Positions 52,680 through 61,618 of a stretch of 64,000 nucleotides of DNA are shown here, piece by piece. Position 1 is the first letter of the stretch, and the number at the start of each line of letters is the position of its first letter. This stretch comes from Salinibacterium sp. SWN248 (GTDB taxonomy: Bacteria; Actinomycetota; Actinomycetes; Actinomycetales; Microbacteriaceae): NCBI RefSeq assembly GCF_015864575.1, contig NZ_JADYWW010000003.1, positions 1-64,000 on the forward strand, in the 5' to 3' direction. Made by a program: the position numbers and the translations under genes. The notes beneath the pieces are model-generated. The model saw only the letters and a list, made by a program, of their open reading frames with translations, did not search any database and was not told where the DNA came from.

Positions 52680-52732
52680 GGGCGCCCGGCGGGAGACCGC
52701 AACGAACGCCCCTGACGAGTCGTGGAGCCGGC

Positions 52733-54016
52733 TCAGCAGCCTCCGCCGCTGGAGCTGCAGCACACGCCCGTTTCAGGCAGCATCAGGTTGACGTGACCAG
52801 CGCTCGCCGTATCGCCCGCGATCGCAGCGACCACGGAGCGCACTTGTTCGTACCCGGTAGCCATGAGGAATGTTGGCGCCCGGCCATAGCTCTTCATGCC
52901 GACCACGTAGACATTCTTCTCGGGATGGGCGAGCACGCTAGCGCCGTGTGGCTCGACGGTGCCACAGCTGTGCACGTTCGGGTCGATGAGAGGTGCAAGC
53001 GCGACGGGAGCCTCAAGCACGGGGTCGAAGCTGAGGTGCAGTTCACGCAGGATGCTGAGGTCAGGGCGAAAGCCGGTGGCGGCGGCGAGAGCATCCACGG
53101 TCACGGATTGTTCGCCATCGGGGTTACTGCTGATCACGCGCAGTCGACCATCGGGCTGAGGTGCGAGCTCGGTGATGGTGAAGTCAGTGAGCAGCGTAAT
53201 AGCGCCGGATTCCACAGCAGCCTTCAGTCGGGTCCCGAGTGCGCCACGGCCCGGCAACTCATCGGCAGTGCCACCACCGTAGAGGCGGCGAGCGGAGCGC
53301 CCACGAATGGCCCACGTGATTTCTGTGCCGGGTGCGCTCTCACGCAACTCGGCAAGTGCAAGCAGGGTGTTGGCGGCCGAGTGACCCATGCCAATCACGA
53401 GGGTGTGCTTGCCGACGAAACGCGCACGATCGGTGCCGAGAACGTCGGGCAGCGGGCCCGCGAGCCACGCAGCGCTGTCGGCTTCGCCGGTCGCCGGGAG
53501 CCCAGAGGCGCCGATGGGATTGTCATGACCCCACGTGCCGGAGGCGTCGATAATTGCCGACGCGAGGATGTCGTACACGCCATCAGCGGAGTCAACGCGA
53601 ACCAGCAGCGGGTGGCGCTCGCGGCCAATAGTTCTGGCGGAATCGATGCCCTGGCGCGACGTGCCAATCACGCGGCTGTTGTAGCGGATGAGCGGGGCAA
53701 GTTCGGGGGCTGCGGCGAGCGGCAGGAGGTAGTCGTGAACGAGTTCGGAGCCGGTGGGTAGGGCTTCGGGGTCGGGGGAGACCCAGTTCGTTTTTTCGAG
53801 CAATTCACGGCCGACCGGGTCGATGCTGTAGCGCCAAGGGGAGAAGAGTGAGACGTGACCCCACTGGCTGATCGAGTCCCCGGCGTGTTCTCCAGCTTCG
53901 AGCACGATGGTGTCGATGCCGCGTTTGTTGAGGTTGGCGGCGGCGGCGAGCCCGATGGGGCCGGCTCCGATAACGACGACGGGTAGCGGGCGTGCGGGGG
54001 AAGGTGCGGCGGTCAT
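52733..54016 (-). CDS. FAD/NAD(P) flavoprotein monooxygenase-like, ArsO-type, with Cys tail
   Basis: From ATG 54016 (GAGGAGAG upstream) the protein has 427 residues. It has VVVIGAGPIGLAAAANLNKRG (FAD site, residue 13 onward), HVSLFSPW, a second Rossmann motif TLVIGMGHSAANTLLAL (near 205) and ATGFRPDLSIL (near 320). The last ten residues read VCCSSSGGGC. The divergent ArsR gene and the Cys tail suggest arsenic or thiol-metal chemistry, like ArsO flavoproteins of ars operons. No arsenite transporter or arsenate reductase lies nearby, so this remains inference. Confidence 0.78.
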   Translation of the reverse strand: MTAAPSPARPLPVVVIGAGPIGLAAAANLNKRGIDTIVLEAGEHAGDSISQWGHVSLFSPWRYSIDPVGRELLEKTNWVSPDPEALPTGSELVHDYLLPLAAAPELAPLIRYNSRVIGTSRQGIDSARTIGRERHPLLVRVDSADGVYDILASAIIDASGTWGHDNPIGASGLPATGEADSAAWLAGPLPDVLGTDRARFVGKHTLVIGMGHSAANTLLALAELRESAPGTEITWAIRGRSARRLYGGGTADELPGRGALGTRLKAAVESGAITLLTDFTITELAPQPDGRLRVISSNPDGEQSVTVDALAAATGFRPDLSILRELHLSFDPVLEAPVALAPLIDPNVHSCGTVEPHGASVLAHPEKNVYVVGMKSYGRAPTFLMATGYEQVRSVVAAIAGDTASAGHVNLMLPETGVCCSSSGGGC

Positions 54017-54064
54017 CGCTCTCCTCATGTTGTTCGCCAGCAGCACTACTAGCGTTCGCTCACG

Positions 54065-54115
54065 ATAACAGCAACTGCTGTTGATAACAAAGAAACGATG
54101 TAGGATCACTGTTAT
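54065..54115. promoter_or_regulatory. ArsR operator region with leaderless promoter
   Basis: Three copies of one hexamer occur: ATAACA at 54065-54070 and 54084-54089, and its complement TGTTAT at 54110-54115. A perfect repeat AACAGC-AACT-GCTGTT spans 54067-54082. TAGGAT (54101-54106) lies seven bases before ATG 54114, so the last half-site covers the start codon. Autorepression of both divergent genes is likely. Confidence 0.65.
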
Positions 54116-54479
54116 GAGCGAACGCGTCGAACTTCTGACAATTCAGAAGCCCACTTGGTCTGCCTCGGCCGAGCGAGCCCAGAGCCTAGCGCCACTCCTG
54201 CGTGCCCTCGGCGACCCTAACCGGTTGCAGCTCGTACTGTTGCTGACTGAACGCGCGCATACCGTGCGTGAACTCACGGATGCCACCGGCCTCAGTCAAA
54301 CGCTCGTGAGTCACCACTTGGCGCCCCTGCGCGACAACGGCCTCGTCACGGTCACACCCCGCGGTCGTTCCAACGTCTATGAACTCTGCTGCGAAGCCTT
54401 CGCAGAGCCCGTCAAGATGCTCGCGTCTGTTGCGACAAGCACGGATGCCGGCGCTGAGGCCTGCTGCGTCGTTAACTAG
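54114..54479 (+). CDS. ArsR/SmtB-family metalloid-responsive repressor
   Basis: The 121-residue winged-helix protein has LRALGDPNRLQLVLLL (near residue 29), VRELTDATGLSQTLVSHHLAPLRDNGLV (near 51) and the wing with RGRSNVYEL. Cysteine pairs are at 92-93 (ELCCEAF) and 117-118 (EACCVV). The first pair sits where the C-terminal As(III) site lies in one known ArsR type (Cys95-Cys96-Cys102 of A. ferrooxidans). Start is ATG 54114, directly after a -10 element; an upstream frame start at 54081 lies in the operator. Confidence 0.88.
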   Translation: MSERVELLTIQKPTWSASAERAQSLAPLLRALGDPNRLQLVLLLTERAHTVRELTDATGLSQTLVSHHLAPLRDNGLVTVTPRGRSNVYELCCEAFAEPVKMLASVATSTDAGAEACCVVN

Positions 54480-54546
54480 CAGCCAAAAGCAATCAGCGGC
54501 TACGTGGCCAGAACAGCACGCAGCGAACGTGCGGTGAAAATAACAG

Positions 54547-54619
54547 TGCCCCCGGAGGGAATCGAACCCCCGACCTACGGTACCGGAAACCGGCGCTCTA
54601 TCCCCTGAGCTACGAAGGC
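54547..54619 (-). tRNA. tRNA-Arg(CCG)
   Basis: The 73-base minus-strand sequence folds as a cloverleaf: acceptor GCCTTCG with CGGGGGC, D arm GCTC/GAGC, anticodon stem around TTCCGGT with anticodon CCG, a five-base variable loop and T arm GGGGG-TTCGATT-CCCTC with one G-U pair. Discriminator base is A. CCA is not encoded. One mismatch is seen at the outermost anticodon-stem pair (C27-U43). It reads the CGG codon. Confidence 0.95.
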
Positions 54620-54705
54620 AAGGGCTCCATCTTAGCAAGCAATCGTTCCCACATTTAGCACGCTGTGGTGATGCCCGGTTCAGCTTCTCGTGACATTATC
54701 GGGGG

Positions 54706-55500
54706 ATGCTGCGTACCGTGTCATCCCACCAAGAACTTGACCTTCGTGGTCGCACCGAAATGGTCTTTAGCGTTGCGGTGTCTGCTCGCTGGACTACGGC
54801 ATCCGAGTCCGTTGGTTTTGTGTTGGATGGCGTGCCCCAGCAGCCAACAGAGTTGGTCGATGCGCGCGGAACCCGCCTGCACTCGCTGATTGCTGGCCCA
54901 GGGCGTCTTGTCGTGGACTACGCCGCCACCGTTGAGGAAACCCCCGAACCTGCGCCGGTCAACGAGATCGACCTGATCGAGTATTTGCGGCCGAGTCGGT
55001 ATTGCGAATCCGATGTTCTGCTTCCGAGTGCTCGTTCGTTGTTCCCGAGCCAGACCGGGCACGAGTTGCTCCTGGCTGTGCGGGATTGGGTCGGGGCAAA
55101 CATGCGGTACACGCCAGGCATCTCCTTGGCGACCGATGGTGCAGCCCATTCGATGTTGGCGCGCCAGGGCGTATGCCGCGACTACGCGCACCTCACCATT
55201 TCGATGCTGCGCGCCAAAGATGTGCCGGCGCGGTATACCTCGGTGTATGCGCCCGGGCTGAGCCCCATGGATTTCCATGCCGTCGCAGAGGCGTATGTAG
55301 ACGGCGCCTGGTGGGTTGTGGATTCCACCGGACTTGCTCCGCGTCAGTCGCTCGTGCGCATCGCTACGGGCAGGGATGCAGCCGATACGGCCTTCCTCAC
55401 CAATCACTGGGCTGACCTGTTCTTGCAGAAACTTTCGATCACGGTGACGGCAGACACGCTGCCGGTAGACGATCACCGCTCGCCGGTTCAGCTTCCCTAG
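54706..55500 (+). CDS. Transglutaminase-like cysteine protease family protein
   Basis: The 264-residue protein has an N-terminal beta region and a transglutaminase-like core with the catalytic Cys in ARQGVCRDYAHLTI (near residue 151), His in PMDFHAVAEAYV (near 187) and Asp in WWVVDSTGLAPR (near 204). No signal peptide or membrane helix is seen, so it is probably cytoplasmic. Such proteins act as proteases or amidases, but the substrate is unknown. CATTAT followed by six bases and the ATG resembles the leaderless pattern, with the first base off consensus. Confidence 0.87.
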   Translation: MLRTVSSHQELDLRGRTEMVFSVAVSARWTTASESVGFVLDGVPQQPTELVDARGTRLHSLIAGPGRLVVDYAATVEETPEPAPVNEIDLIEYLRPSRYCESDVLLPSARSLFPSQTGHELLLAVRDWVGANMRYTPGISLATDGAAHSMLARQGVCRDYAHLTISMLRAKDVPARYTSVYAPGLSPMDFHAVAEAYVDGAWWVVDSTGLAPRQSLVRIATGRDAADTAFLTNHWADLFLQKLSITVTADTLPVDDHRSPVQLP

Positions 55501-55569
55501 CTTTCCGATCTCGTAGCGTCGCGCTCGAGTTGGATCGCGCCCAAGCGGTGTGCCGCGAGCGAGTCTCCC

Positions 55570-56166
55570 TTACTTCAGGGCGGCAGTGACAAGCGAGACT
55601 AGGGCCTTGGCATCCCCGGCACGAGAGAACTCTTGTGAGCTGAGGGTCACCCAGTAGGGGCCAGTAAAGACTTGAGCTATGCCGGTGCGACCTTCGGATG
55701 CGAAGTAGCCGGCGAAGCTGTCAGTGCTTGCGCCTGCGTTCGACGTGAGGGCGCTGATGGCGCTCGTGTCTGGCTGAACGACCGAGACGTCAATCGTGAT
55801 TCCGCTGGTGCCGTTTTCCCAACGGCACACGGTGCCCTTCGATTGAACGGCGGTTTCTGCGACTGACCCTGCGTCGGGCGTGAAGCCGTTCAGCAACAGG
55901 TAATTGGGGTTAAAGTCATACATTTGCTGGGGCGTAATGAGCGCTGTGCAATCGATGTCTACTGGGGTGGCTTCGGGCGCTGGCGCCGCGGTCTTGGTGG
56001 GCTCCGCCGAAGCCGTTGGTGTGCTCGTAGAGTCTGTGGCGGTCGGCGAGGCGGTGCTGGTGGGGGATGCGCTGGGAGTTGTTTCGGTGGGAACGCACGC
56101 GCTCAAGAGGAGAGCCGATGCACTCAGTGCGATCACTGCAGGAATAACGCGAAGTCGAGAAGCCAT
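55570..56166 (-). CDS. Lipoprotein, unknown function (DUF3558-like)
   Basis: The 198-residue protein has a lipoprotein signal with lipobox LSAC (Cys near residue 24), a Pro/Ser/Thr/Ala-rich linker to about residue 68, then a globular part starting DIDCTALITPQQMYDF with a second Cys in TVCRWENG. The Cys pair and W recall DUF3558-type actinobacterial lipoproteins, without certainty. It should be anchored on the outer face of the membrane. It converges with the transglutaminase-like gene. Confidence 0.75.
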   Translation of the reverse strand: MASRLRVIPAVIALSASALLLSACVPTETTPSASPTSTASPTATDSTSTPTASAEPTKTAAPAPEATPVDIDCTALITPQQMYDFNPNYLLLNGFTPDAGSVAETAVQSKGTVCRWENGTSGITIDVSVVQPDTSAISALTSNAGASTDSFAGYFASEGRTGIAQVFTGPYWVTLSSQEFSRAGDAKALVSLVTAALK

Positions 56167-56253
56167 GGTTCCATTCTGGTGACCTCTGACACCAACGAAG
56201 TGCAGTGACCCGGCATTGTCGCGAACTGCGCCAGGAGCTCAGTCGCCACCCAG

Positions 56254-56265
56254 TACTCTTAAGGG
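56254..56265 (+). promoter_or_regulatory. Probable -10 for leaderless argS transcript
   Basis: TACTCT (56254-56259) is followed by TAAGGG and then GTG 56266. The AAGGG directly abuts the start and is too close to act as a Shine-Dalgarno. Confidence 0.55.
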
Positions 56266-57927
56266 GTGAATCCTGCTGATCTTTCTGCCACCTTGCTCTC
56301 TGTCGTCTCCCGCATTGCGGCTGACCGCGGCACGCCCGATTTGGGCCTGACAGTGAGTGACCTGGTGTTAGAGCGACCGCGCAATCGCGATCACGGTGAT
56401 TGGGCATCCAATATCGCTATGAAGTTGGCGAAGCCGCTGGGCGCCAACCCCCGTGAGCTGGCGACTGAAATCGCCGAGCAGGCGCGTGCGATCGACGGCA
56501 TCGCCTCGGTAGATGTTGCGGGCCCCGGCTTCATTAACATCACCCTAGATGCCGCTGCCGCGGGTGCGCTCGCGAAGACCATCGTTGAGCAGGGCGAGAC
56601 CTACGGTCGCAATGATTCCCTCGCGGGTCAGACCATTAACTTGGAGTTTGTTTCGGCCAACCCCACCGGCCCGTTGCACATTGGTCACACTCGGTGGGCT
56701 GCTCTGGGCGATTCGCTTGCGCGCGTGCTCAAGTCCGCTGGTGCTGAGTTGGTGAGTGAGTTCTACATCAACGATGCCGGCAACCAGATGGACAACTTTG
56801 GGGCGTCGATTCTGGCGTCGGCGAAGGGTGAGCCCACTCCGGAGAACGGCTACCCTGGCGCTTATGTTGCCGAGCTCGCTCAGCGTGTGCTCGCCTCGAA
56901 CCCCGAAATTCTTGAACTCGACCACGATGAGGCGATCGCCGTTGCGCGCGAGCGTGGCTATGAGCTTCAGCTTGGCGAGATCAAGAAGTCGCTCGCGGCG
57001 TTCAATGTGCACTTCGACGTCTGGTTCAGCGAGCGTGACCTTCACGCGGTAAAGGACGACGGCAAGAGCGCCATCGATACTGCCGTTGAGCGCTTGCGGG
57101 CTCAGGGCCATGTCGCCGACAGTGACGACGCGGTGTGGGTCAAGACCACCGACTTCGGCGACGACAAAGATCGCGTGATCAAGCGCGGCAACGGCATTTA
57201 CACCTACTTCGCCGCCGATGCGGCCTACTACCTCAGCAAGGGGGACCGGGGCTACGCCCACAAGATCTACCTGCTCGGCGCCGACCACCACGGTTACGTT
57301 CACCGTCTCAAGGCGCTCGCGGGCGCTGCCGGTGACGACCCCAATAAGGACATCGAGGTGCTCATCGGGCAACTCGTCAGCATCAACGGTGCTCGCCTCT
57401 CGAAGCGTGCCGGCAACATCATCGAGCTCGACGATCTGCGTGAATGGCTCGGAACGGATGCCCTGCGCTACTCGCTCGCGCGCTACCCCGCTGATTCGCC
57501 GCTCACCCTTGACCCCGAGATTCTGCAAAAGCGCACGAACGACAACCCCGTCTTCTACGTTCAGTACGCTCACGCGCGCACTCACAGCGTCGCGCGCAAT
57601 GCGGGGGAGTCGGGAGTGGATCGCAGCGTCTTTGATGCTTCGTTGCTCACGAACGAAACCGAGAGCATCCTTCTTGGCGTTCTTGCTGAGTTCCCGCGCA
57701 TCGTCGCTCAGGCGGCAGAGTTGCGTGAACCGCACCGCATCGCGCGCTTCGCGGAAGAGCTCGCCGGCAGCTATCACCGCTGGTACGACCAGTGCCGCGT
57801 CACGCCAATGAACGATGAAGAAGTCACCGACGTTCACCGCACGCGCCTCTGGGTCAACGATGCTGTCGGTCAAGTGCTGCGCAACAGCCTGTGGATGCTC
57901 GGAGTCAGCGCCCCGGAGCGGATGTAG
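56266..57927 (+). CDS. argS: Arginyl-tRNA synthetase
   Basis: The 553-residue class I synthetase charges tRNA-Arg; one tRNA-Arg gene lies 1.6 kb upstream. The HIGH motif is in FVSANPTGPLHIGHTRWAAL (near residue 127), the KMSK counterpart is RLSKRAGN (near 377), and the C-terminal anticodon-binding domain has YAHARTHSVARNA and ITAG-like helices to the end. The N-terminal Add-1 domain is present. Start is GTG 56266. It heads the run argS-DUF2993-lysA-hom-thrB-rho. Confidence 0.96.
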   Translation: MNPADLSATLLSVVSRIAADRGTPDLGLTVSDLVLERPRNRDHGDWASNIAMKLAKPLGANPRELATEIAEQARAIDGIASVDVAGPGFINITLDAAAAGALAKTIVEQGETYGRNDSLAGQTINLEFVSANPTGPLHIGHTRWAALGDSLARVLKSAGAELVSEFYINDAGNQMDNFGASILASAKGEPTPENGYPGAYVAELAQRVLASNPEILELDHDEAIAVARERGYELQLGEIKKSLAAFNVHFDVWFSERDLHAVKDDGKSAIDTAVERLRAQGHVADSDDAVWVKTTDFGDDKDRVIKRGNGIYTYFAADAAYYLSKGDRGYAHKIYLLGADHHGYVHRLKALAGAAGDDPNKDIEVLIGQLVSINGARLSKRAGNIIELDDLREWLGTDALRYSLARYPADSPLTLDPEILQKRTNDNPVFYVQYAHARTHSVARNAGESGVDRSVFDASLLTNETESILLGVLAEFPRIVAQAAELREPHRIARFAEELAGSYHRWYDQCRVTPMNDEEVTDVHRTRLWVNDAVGQVLRNSLWMLGVSAPERM

Positions 57928-57932
57928 CGTCC

Positions 57933-58793
57933 GTGGCTTCCGACGATCAGCCCACCATTGAGTTGCGCCTCGATGGCGCCGCGGATTCTGCCCCTGAGGC
58001 AGCCACCGGCTACGCCGTTGCGAAGCGCAAGCGACGCAGCTGGATTGGTTGGGTTGTCGCCGGGGTCATTCTCCTCATCCTGATCGTCGGTGTTGTCCTC
58101 GTAGAGACTGTCGGGCGCACCGCAGCGGTCCGCATCGCTCAAGACGAGATTGCCTCGTCGCTCGGCTTGGAATCCAGTGAGGGCGTTGCTGTCGATTTAG
58201 GCTCGGGCTCGCTGATCCTCCAGGCGCTCACGGGCGGTCTCGATGCGGTGACGATCGACATCGATCGGTTTGAGGTAAACGGCCTCGAGTCATCCGTGCA
58301 GGTCGTTGCTACCGGGGTTCCCGTGGTGTCGTCGCAGCCGATCGACACAGTCTCGATGGATGTCGCGATCACCGGCGCAGAGGTATCGAAGCTTGCGACA
58401 ACGCTGAGCGGTACCGGGCTCGACTCGATTGAACTCGAAGGTAGCGCCATCCGGGTATCGACGGTCTTTAAGCTCCTGTTCTTTGAGATCCCCGTTGCCC
58501 TCGATCTGGTGCCGGTTGCCGCGGGGGACTCAATCGCCTTCGAACCAGAATCGGTCATCCTGGGCGACGAGCAGATTTCGGTTGCCGATTTGCGACAGAA
58601 TCCGCTCGTTTCGGGTCTGGCGGGTAGCCTGCTCAGCTCTCAAGAGTTCTGCGTTGCGTCCTCGTTGCCGACGGCGCTAACGATCGATTCGGTTGCGGTA
58701 GCCAACGACAACCTGGTCATCCAACTCAACGCTGATGGCATCGCGCTCGATGATGCCGCGTGGAAGCAATACGGCACATGTCCAGCGCCGTAA
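57933..58793 (+). CDS. LmeA-like DUF2993 membrane-anchored lipid-binding protein
   Basis: From GTG 57933, five bases after argS, the protein has 286 residues. A short cytoplasmic part ends in basic KRKRRS, a membrane helix spans about 37-62, and the rest is a DUF2993 domain (about 70-280, with DLGSGSLILQALTGGLDAVTIDID and GEVSKL-like strands). DUF2993 proteins, such as mycobacterial LmeA, bind phospholipids and affect mannan maturation. Here it is inserted between argS and lysA, which are usually adjacent in actinobacteria. Role is inferred from family only. Confidence 0.85.
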   Translation: MASDDQPTIELRLDGAADSAPEAATGYAVAKRKRRSWIGWVVAGVILLILIVGVVLVETVGRTAAVRIAQDEIASSLGLESSEGVAVDLGSGSLILQALTGGLDAVTIDIDRFEVNGLESSVQVVATGVPVVSSQPIDTVSMDVAITGAEVSKLATTLSGTGLDSIELEGSAIRVSTVFKLLFFEIPVALDLVPVAAGDSIAFEPESVILGDEQISVADLRQNPLVSGLAGSLLSSQEFCVASSLPTALTIDSVAVANDNLVIQLNADGIALDDAAWKQYGTCPAP

Positions 58794-58898
58794 CCCGATT
58801 CAACGCTAGCCGCGCCAGCCGTTAGAGTGGTCAGCATCCCCAACGCCCGTGCGGACACAATCCGCCGTTTTCCGTCTACATCTCTGTGAGGTGCGACT

Positions 58899-60302
58899 GT
58901 GTTCGCGAACCCGCTGGCGCCCGAGTGGCTCGAAGCTCCCGCCGAAGCAAATTCTTTGCCGTCGACCGTCTGGTCACGCACTGCAGCGCGCGCTGCAAAC
59001 GGTGAATTGACGATTGCTGGCGTTACCGCTGGCGATCTCGTCTCCCGCTTCGGCACCCCCGTGTACGTCGTCGACGAAGCGGATGCCATTGCTCGCGCGA
59101 CCGAGATCAAGGCCGCCTTCGATACCGAGTTCGCTCGCATCGGCTCCGCAGCCAAGGTGTATTACGCGGGCAAGGCGTTCCTGTGCACAGAGGTGGTTCG
59201 CTGGATGACGGCCGCCGGCCTCAACATCGATGTCGCCAGCGCTGGCGAGATGGCGGTTGCACTCGCGGCCGGTGTCGATGCGTCGCGTTTGGGATTCCAC
59301 GGCAACAACAAGAGTCTTTCCGAGATCGACCGTGCCGTGCGCGCGGGCATCGGCCCCATCGTTATCGACAGCGTCGTCGAAATCGGTCGGGTTGCTGAAG
59401 CCGCCACACGGCACGGTCGAACCCAGCGGGTGCGTTTGCGCATCAATAGCGGGGTTCACGCATCAACCCACGAGTACTTGGCGACGGCGCGGGAGGACCA
59501 GAAGTTTGGTGTCCCGCTCGCTGAGGCTGAAGCGCTCGTGGAGCAGATCCGCTCGCATCCTTCGTTGGATTTTGTGGGAATCCATTCGCATATTGGTTCG
59601 CAGATTTTTGATACGGCGGGCTTTGCTGAGGCGGCACGTCGTTTGCTTGAGTTGCATGCGCGTTTGTCGGTAGTTGCTCCGGTGCCCGAGCTCAATTTGG
59701 GTGGCGGTTTTGGCATCGCGTATACCTCGGTTGATCAGGCTTTGCCGGTTGCTGAGCTTGCTGCGTCGCTGGCTACGATCGTTGAGGCTGAGTGCGCTCG
59801 GCTCGAGATCCCGGTGCCGATCATTGCGATTGAGCCCGGCCGGTCGATCATTGGCCCGTCGACAACCACGCTGTACACAGTGGGCACGATTAAGGATGTG
59901 CTCGTTGATGGTGTCGCCGTGCGCAAGTACGTCAGCGTTGATGGCGGCATGAGCGACAACATTCGCCCCGCTCTTTATGAGGCCGACTATTCAGCTCGCA
60001 TCGCCAATCGGGTTTCGGATGCTGCCCCTGAGCTTGCACGCATTGTGGGCAAGCACTGTGAGGCCGGCGACATTGTGGTGCGCGCCGAATATGTGCCCGG
60101 TGACGTTGCGATCGATGATGTGATTGCCGTGCCTGCGACCGGTGCCTACGGTTGGGCGATGTCCAACAACTACAACTATCTTGCGCGCCCGCCCGTCGTT
60201 GCGGTGCGCGATGGCCACGCCCGCATCATTGTGCGCGGCGAAACCGAAGACGACCTACTCAGCCGCGACGCGGGAATTAAACCATCGGGAGACTCTGAAT
60301 GA
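58899..60302 (+). CDS. lysA: Diaminopimelate decarboxylase
   Basis: The 467-residue PLP enzyme makes L-lysine from meso-diaminopimelate. The PLP lysine lies in VYYAGKAFLCTEV (near residue 90), with GVDASRLGFHGNNKS, IHSHIGSQI (near 228), LNLGGGFGIAY and IEPGRSI (near 312) following. The C-terminal SVDGGMSDNIRP and GAYGWAMSNNYN (near 430) are also typical. Start is GTG 58899 behind GTGAGG. The stop overlaps the hom ATG. Confidence 0.96.
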   Translation: MFANPLAPEWLEAPAEANSLPSTVWSRTAARAANGELTIAGVTAGDLVSRFGTPVYVVDEADAIARATEIKAAFDTEFARIGSAAKVYYAGKAFLCTEVVRWMTAAGLNIDVASAGEMAVALAAGVDASRLGFHGNNKSLSEIDRAVRAGIGPIVIDSVVEIGRVAEAATRHGRTQRVRLRINSGVHASTHEYLATAREDQKFGVPLAEAEALVEQIRSHPSLDFVGIHSHIGSQIFDTAGFAEAARRLLELHARLSVVAPVPELNLGGGFGIAYTSVDQALPVAELAASLATIVEAECARLEIPVPIIAIEPGRSIIGPSTTTLYTVGTIKDVLVDGVAVRKYVSVDGGMSDNIRPALYEADYSARIANRVSDAAPELARIVGKHCEAGDIVVRAEYVPGDVAIDDVIAVPATGAYGWAMSNNYNYLARPPVVAVRDGHARIIVRGETEDDLLSRDAGIKPSGDSE

Positions 60303-61615
60303 TCGAATACCGCAACCTTCGCGTCGCAGTTTTGGGCGGAGGGAGTGTCGGATCGCAGGTCACCGCACTGTTGCTTGAACACGCTGATGAACTCGCTGCC
60401 CGTGCCGGAGCCGGACTCGAAGTCGTCGGCGTTGCCGTTCGTGACCTCGACGCTCCCCGCGACACCAGCATCCCGAAAGAACTCCTGACGACTGATGCAG
60501 AGTCGCTCATCGTCGGAGCGGACATCGTGATTGAGCTGATTGGTGGCCTCGAGCCCGCGCGCACCTGGATCCTCAAGGCTCTGCACTCGGGCGCCGACGT
60601 CATCACCGCCAACAAGGCGCTTCTGGCTCACCACGGCGCTGAACTCTTCGAAGAGGCCGCCCAGGTCGGCGCGCAGCTTTACTACGAAGCTGCCGTTGCT
60701 GGCGCGATCCCCATCATTCGTCCACTGCGCGACAGCCTCGCTGGCGACCGCGTCAAGCGCATCCTCGGCATCGTCAACGGCACCACGAACTACATTCTTG
60801 ACCGCATGGATGCCACGGGCGACAGCTTCGACGACGCCCTCGCCGAGGCGACTCGACTGGGGTATGCCGAAGCCGACCCCACGGCAGATATCGAAGGCTA
60901 TGACGCCGCCCAGAAGGCATCCCTGCTCTCGAGCCTCGCGTTCCACACTCGCGTTCCGCTGGAATCGGTTTACCGTGAGGGAATCACGGGCGTCACCGCC
61001 GAGCAGGTCGTTGCGGCCCGCAAGGCTGGCTATGTCGTCAAACTGCTGGCCATTTGCGAACGCATCCTCAACGCTGACGGCACCACCGCTGGTGTCAGCT
61101 CTCGCGTGCATCCCGCACTTGTTCCGCTGACTCACCCGCTCGCTGCGGTGCATGGCGCGAACAACGCTGTGTTTGTTGAGGCCGAAGCCGCAGGCAGCCT
61201 CATGTTCTATGGCGCTGGTGCTGGCGGAATCGAAACAGCATCCGCAGTTCTCGGTGATGTCGTATCTGCTGCTCGCCGCCACGTCATCGGTGGCCCTGGC
61301 GTTGCCGAGTCGACGCACGCTAATCTGCCCATTTTGCCGATCTCTCGCGTCACAACGCGCTACCAGATCACCGTGACGGTCGTTGATGAGCCCGGTGTGC
61401 TCGCCACAATTGCCGCCGTCTTTAGCGACAACGGTGTCTCGGTCGAGGCGGTTAATCAGACTGTCGGCGCGGTAACTGAGGGAGTGCCGAGCGCTACCCT
61501 CATTACGGTCACGCACGAAGCGACCGATGAATCGCTAGCCGCCACGGTGGCAGCGCTGACCGAGAACTCGGTTGTGCGCGATGTGGTGTCCGTGTTGAGA
61601 GTTGAAGGACTGTAG
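60299..61615 (+). CDS. hom: Homoserine dehydrogenase
   Basis: The 438-residue enzyme reduces aspartate semialdehyde to homoserine, precursor of threonine and methionine (metX and metY are in this window). It has VAVLGGGSVGSQVTALL (NADP site, near residue 9), VITANKALLAHHGAELFE (near 101), GIVNGTTNYILDRM (near 157) and DPTADIEGYDAAQKASLL, and a C-terminal ACT domain (about 350-435, YQITVTVVDEPGVLATIAAVF) for threonine feedback. Its ATG overlaps the lysA stop (ATGA). A 45-residue ORF follows after three bases. Confidence 0.96.
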   Translation: MIEYRNLRVAVLGGGSVGSQVTALLLEHADELAARAGAGLEVVGVAVRDLDAPRDTSIPKELLTTDAESLIVGADIVIELIGGLEPARTWILKALHSGADVITANKALLAHHGAELFEEAAQVGAQLYYEAAVAGAIPIIRPLRDSLAGDRVKRILGIVNGTTNYILDRMDATGDSFDDALAEATRLGYAEADPTADIEGYDAAQKASLLSSLAFHTRVPLESVYREGITGVTAEQVVAARKAGYVVKLLAICERILNADGTTAGVSSRVHPALVPLTHPLAAVHGANNAVFVEAEAAGSLMFYGAGAGGIETASAVLGDVVSAARRHVIGGPGVAESTHANLPILPISRVTTRYQITVTVVDEPGVLATIAAVFSDNGVSVEAVNQTVGAVTEGVPSATLITVTHEATDESLAATVAALTENSVVRDVVSVLRVEGL

Positions 61616-61618
61616 CCA

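Noticed and set aside
56545-57873. A 442-codon antisense frame opposite argS.
   Set aside because: Valine- and arginine-rich shadow of a conserved synthetase with no motifs of its own.
60176-61516. A 446-codon antisense frame opposite hom.
   Set aside because: Same reason: hom is fully supported and the antisense product shows no known pattern.
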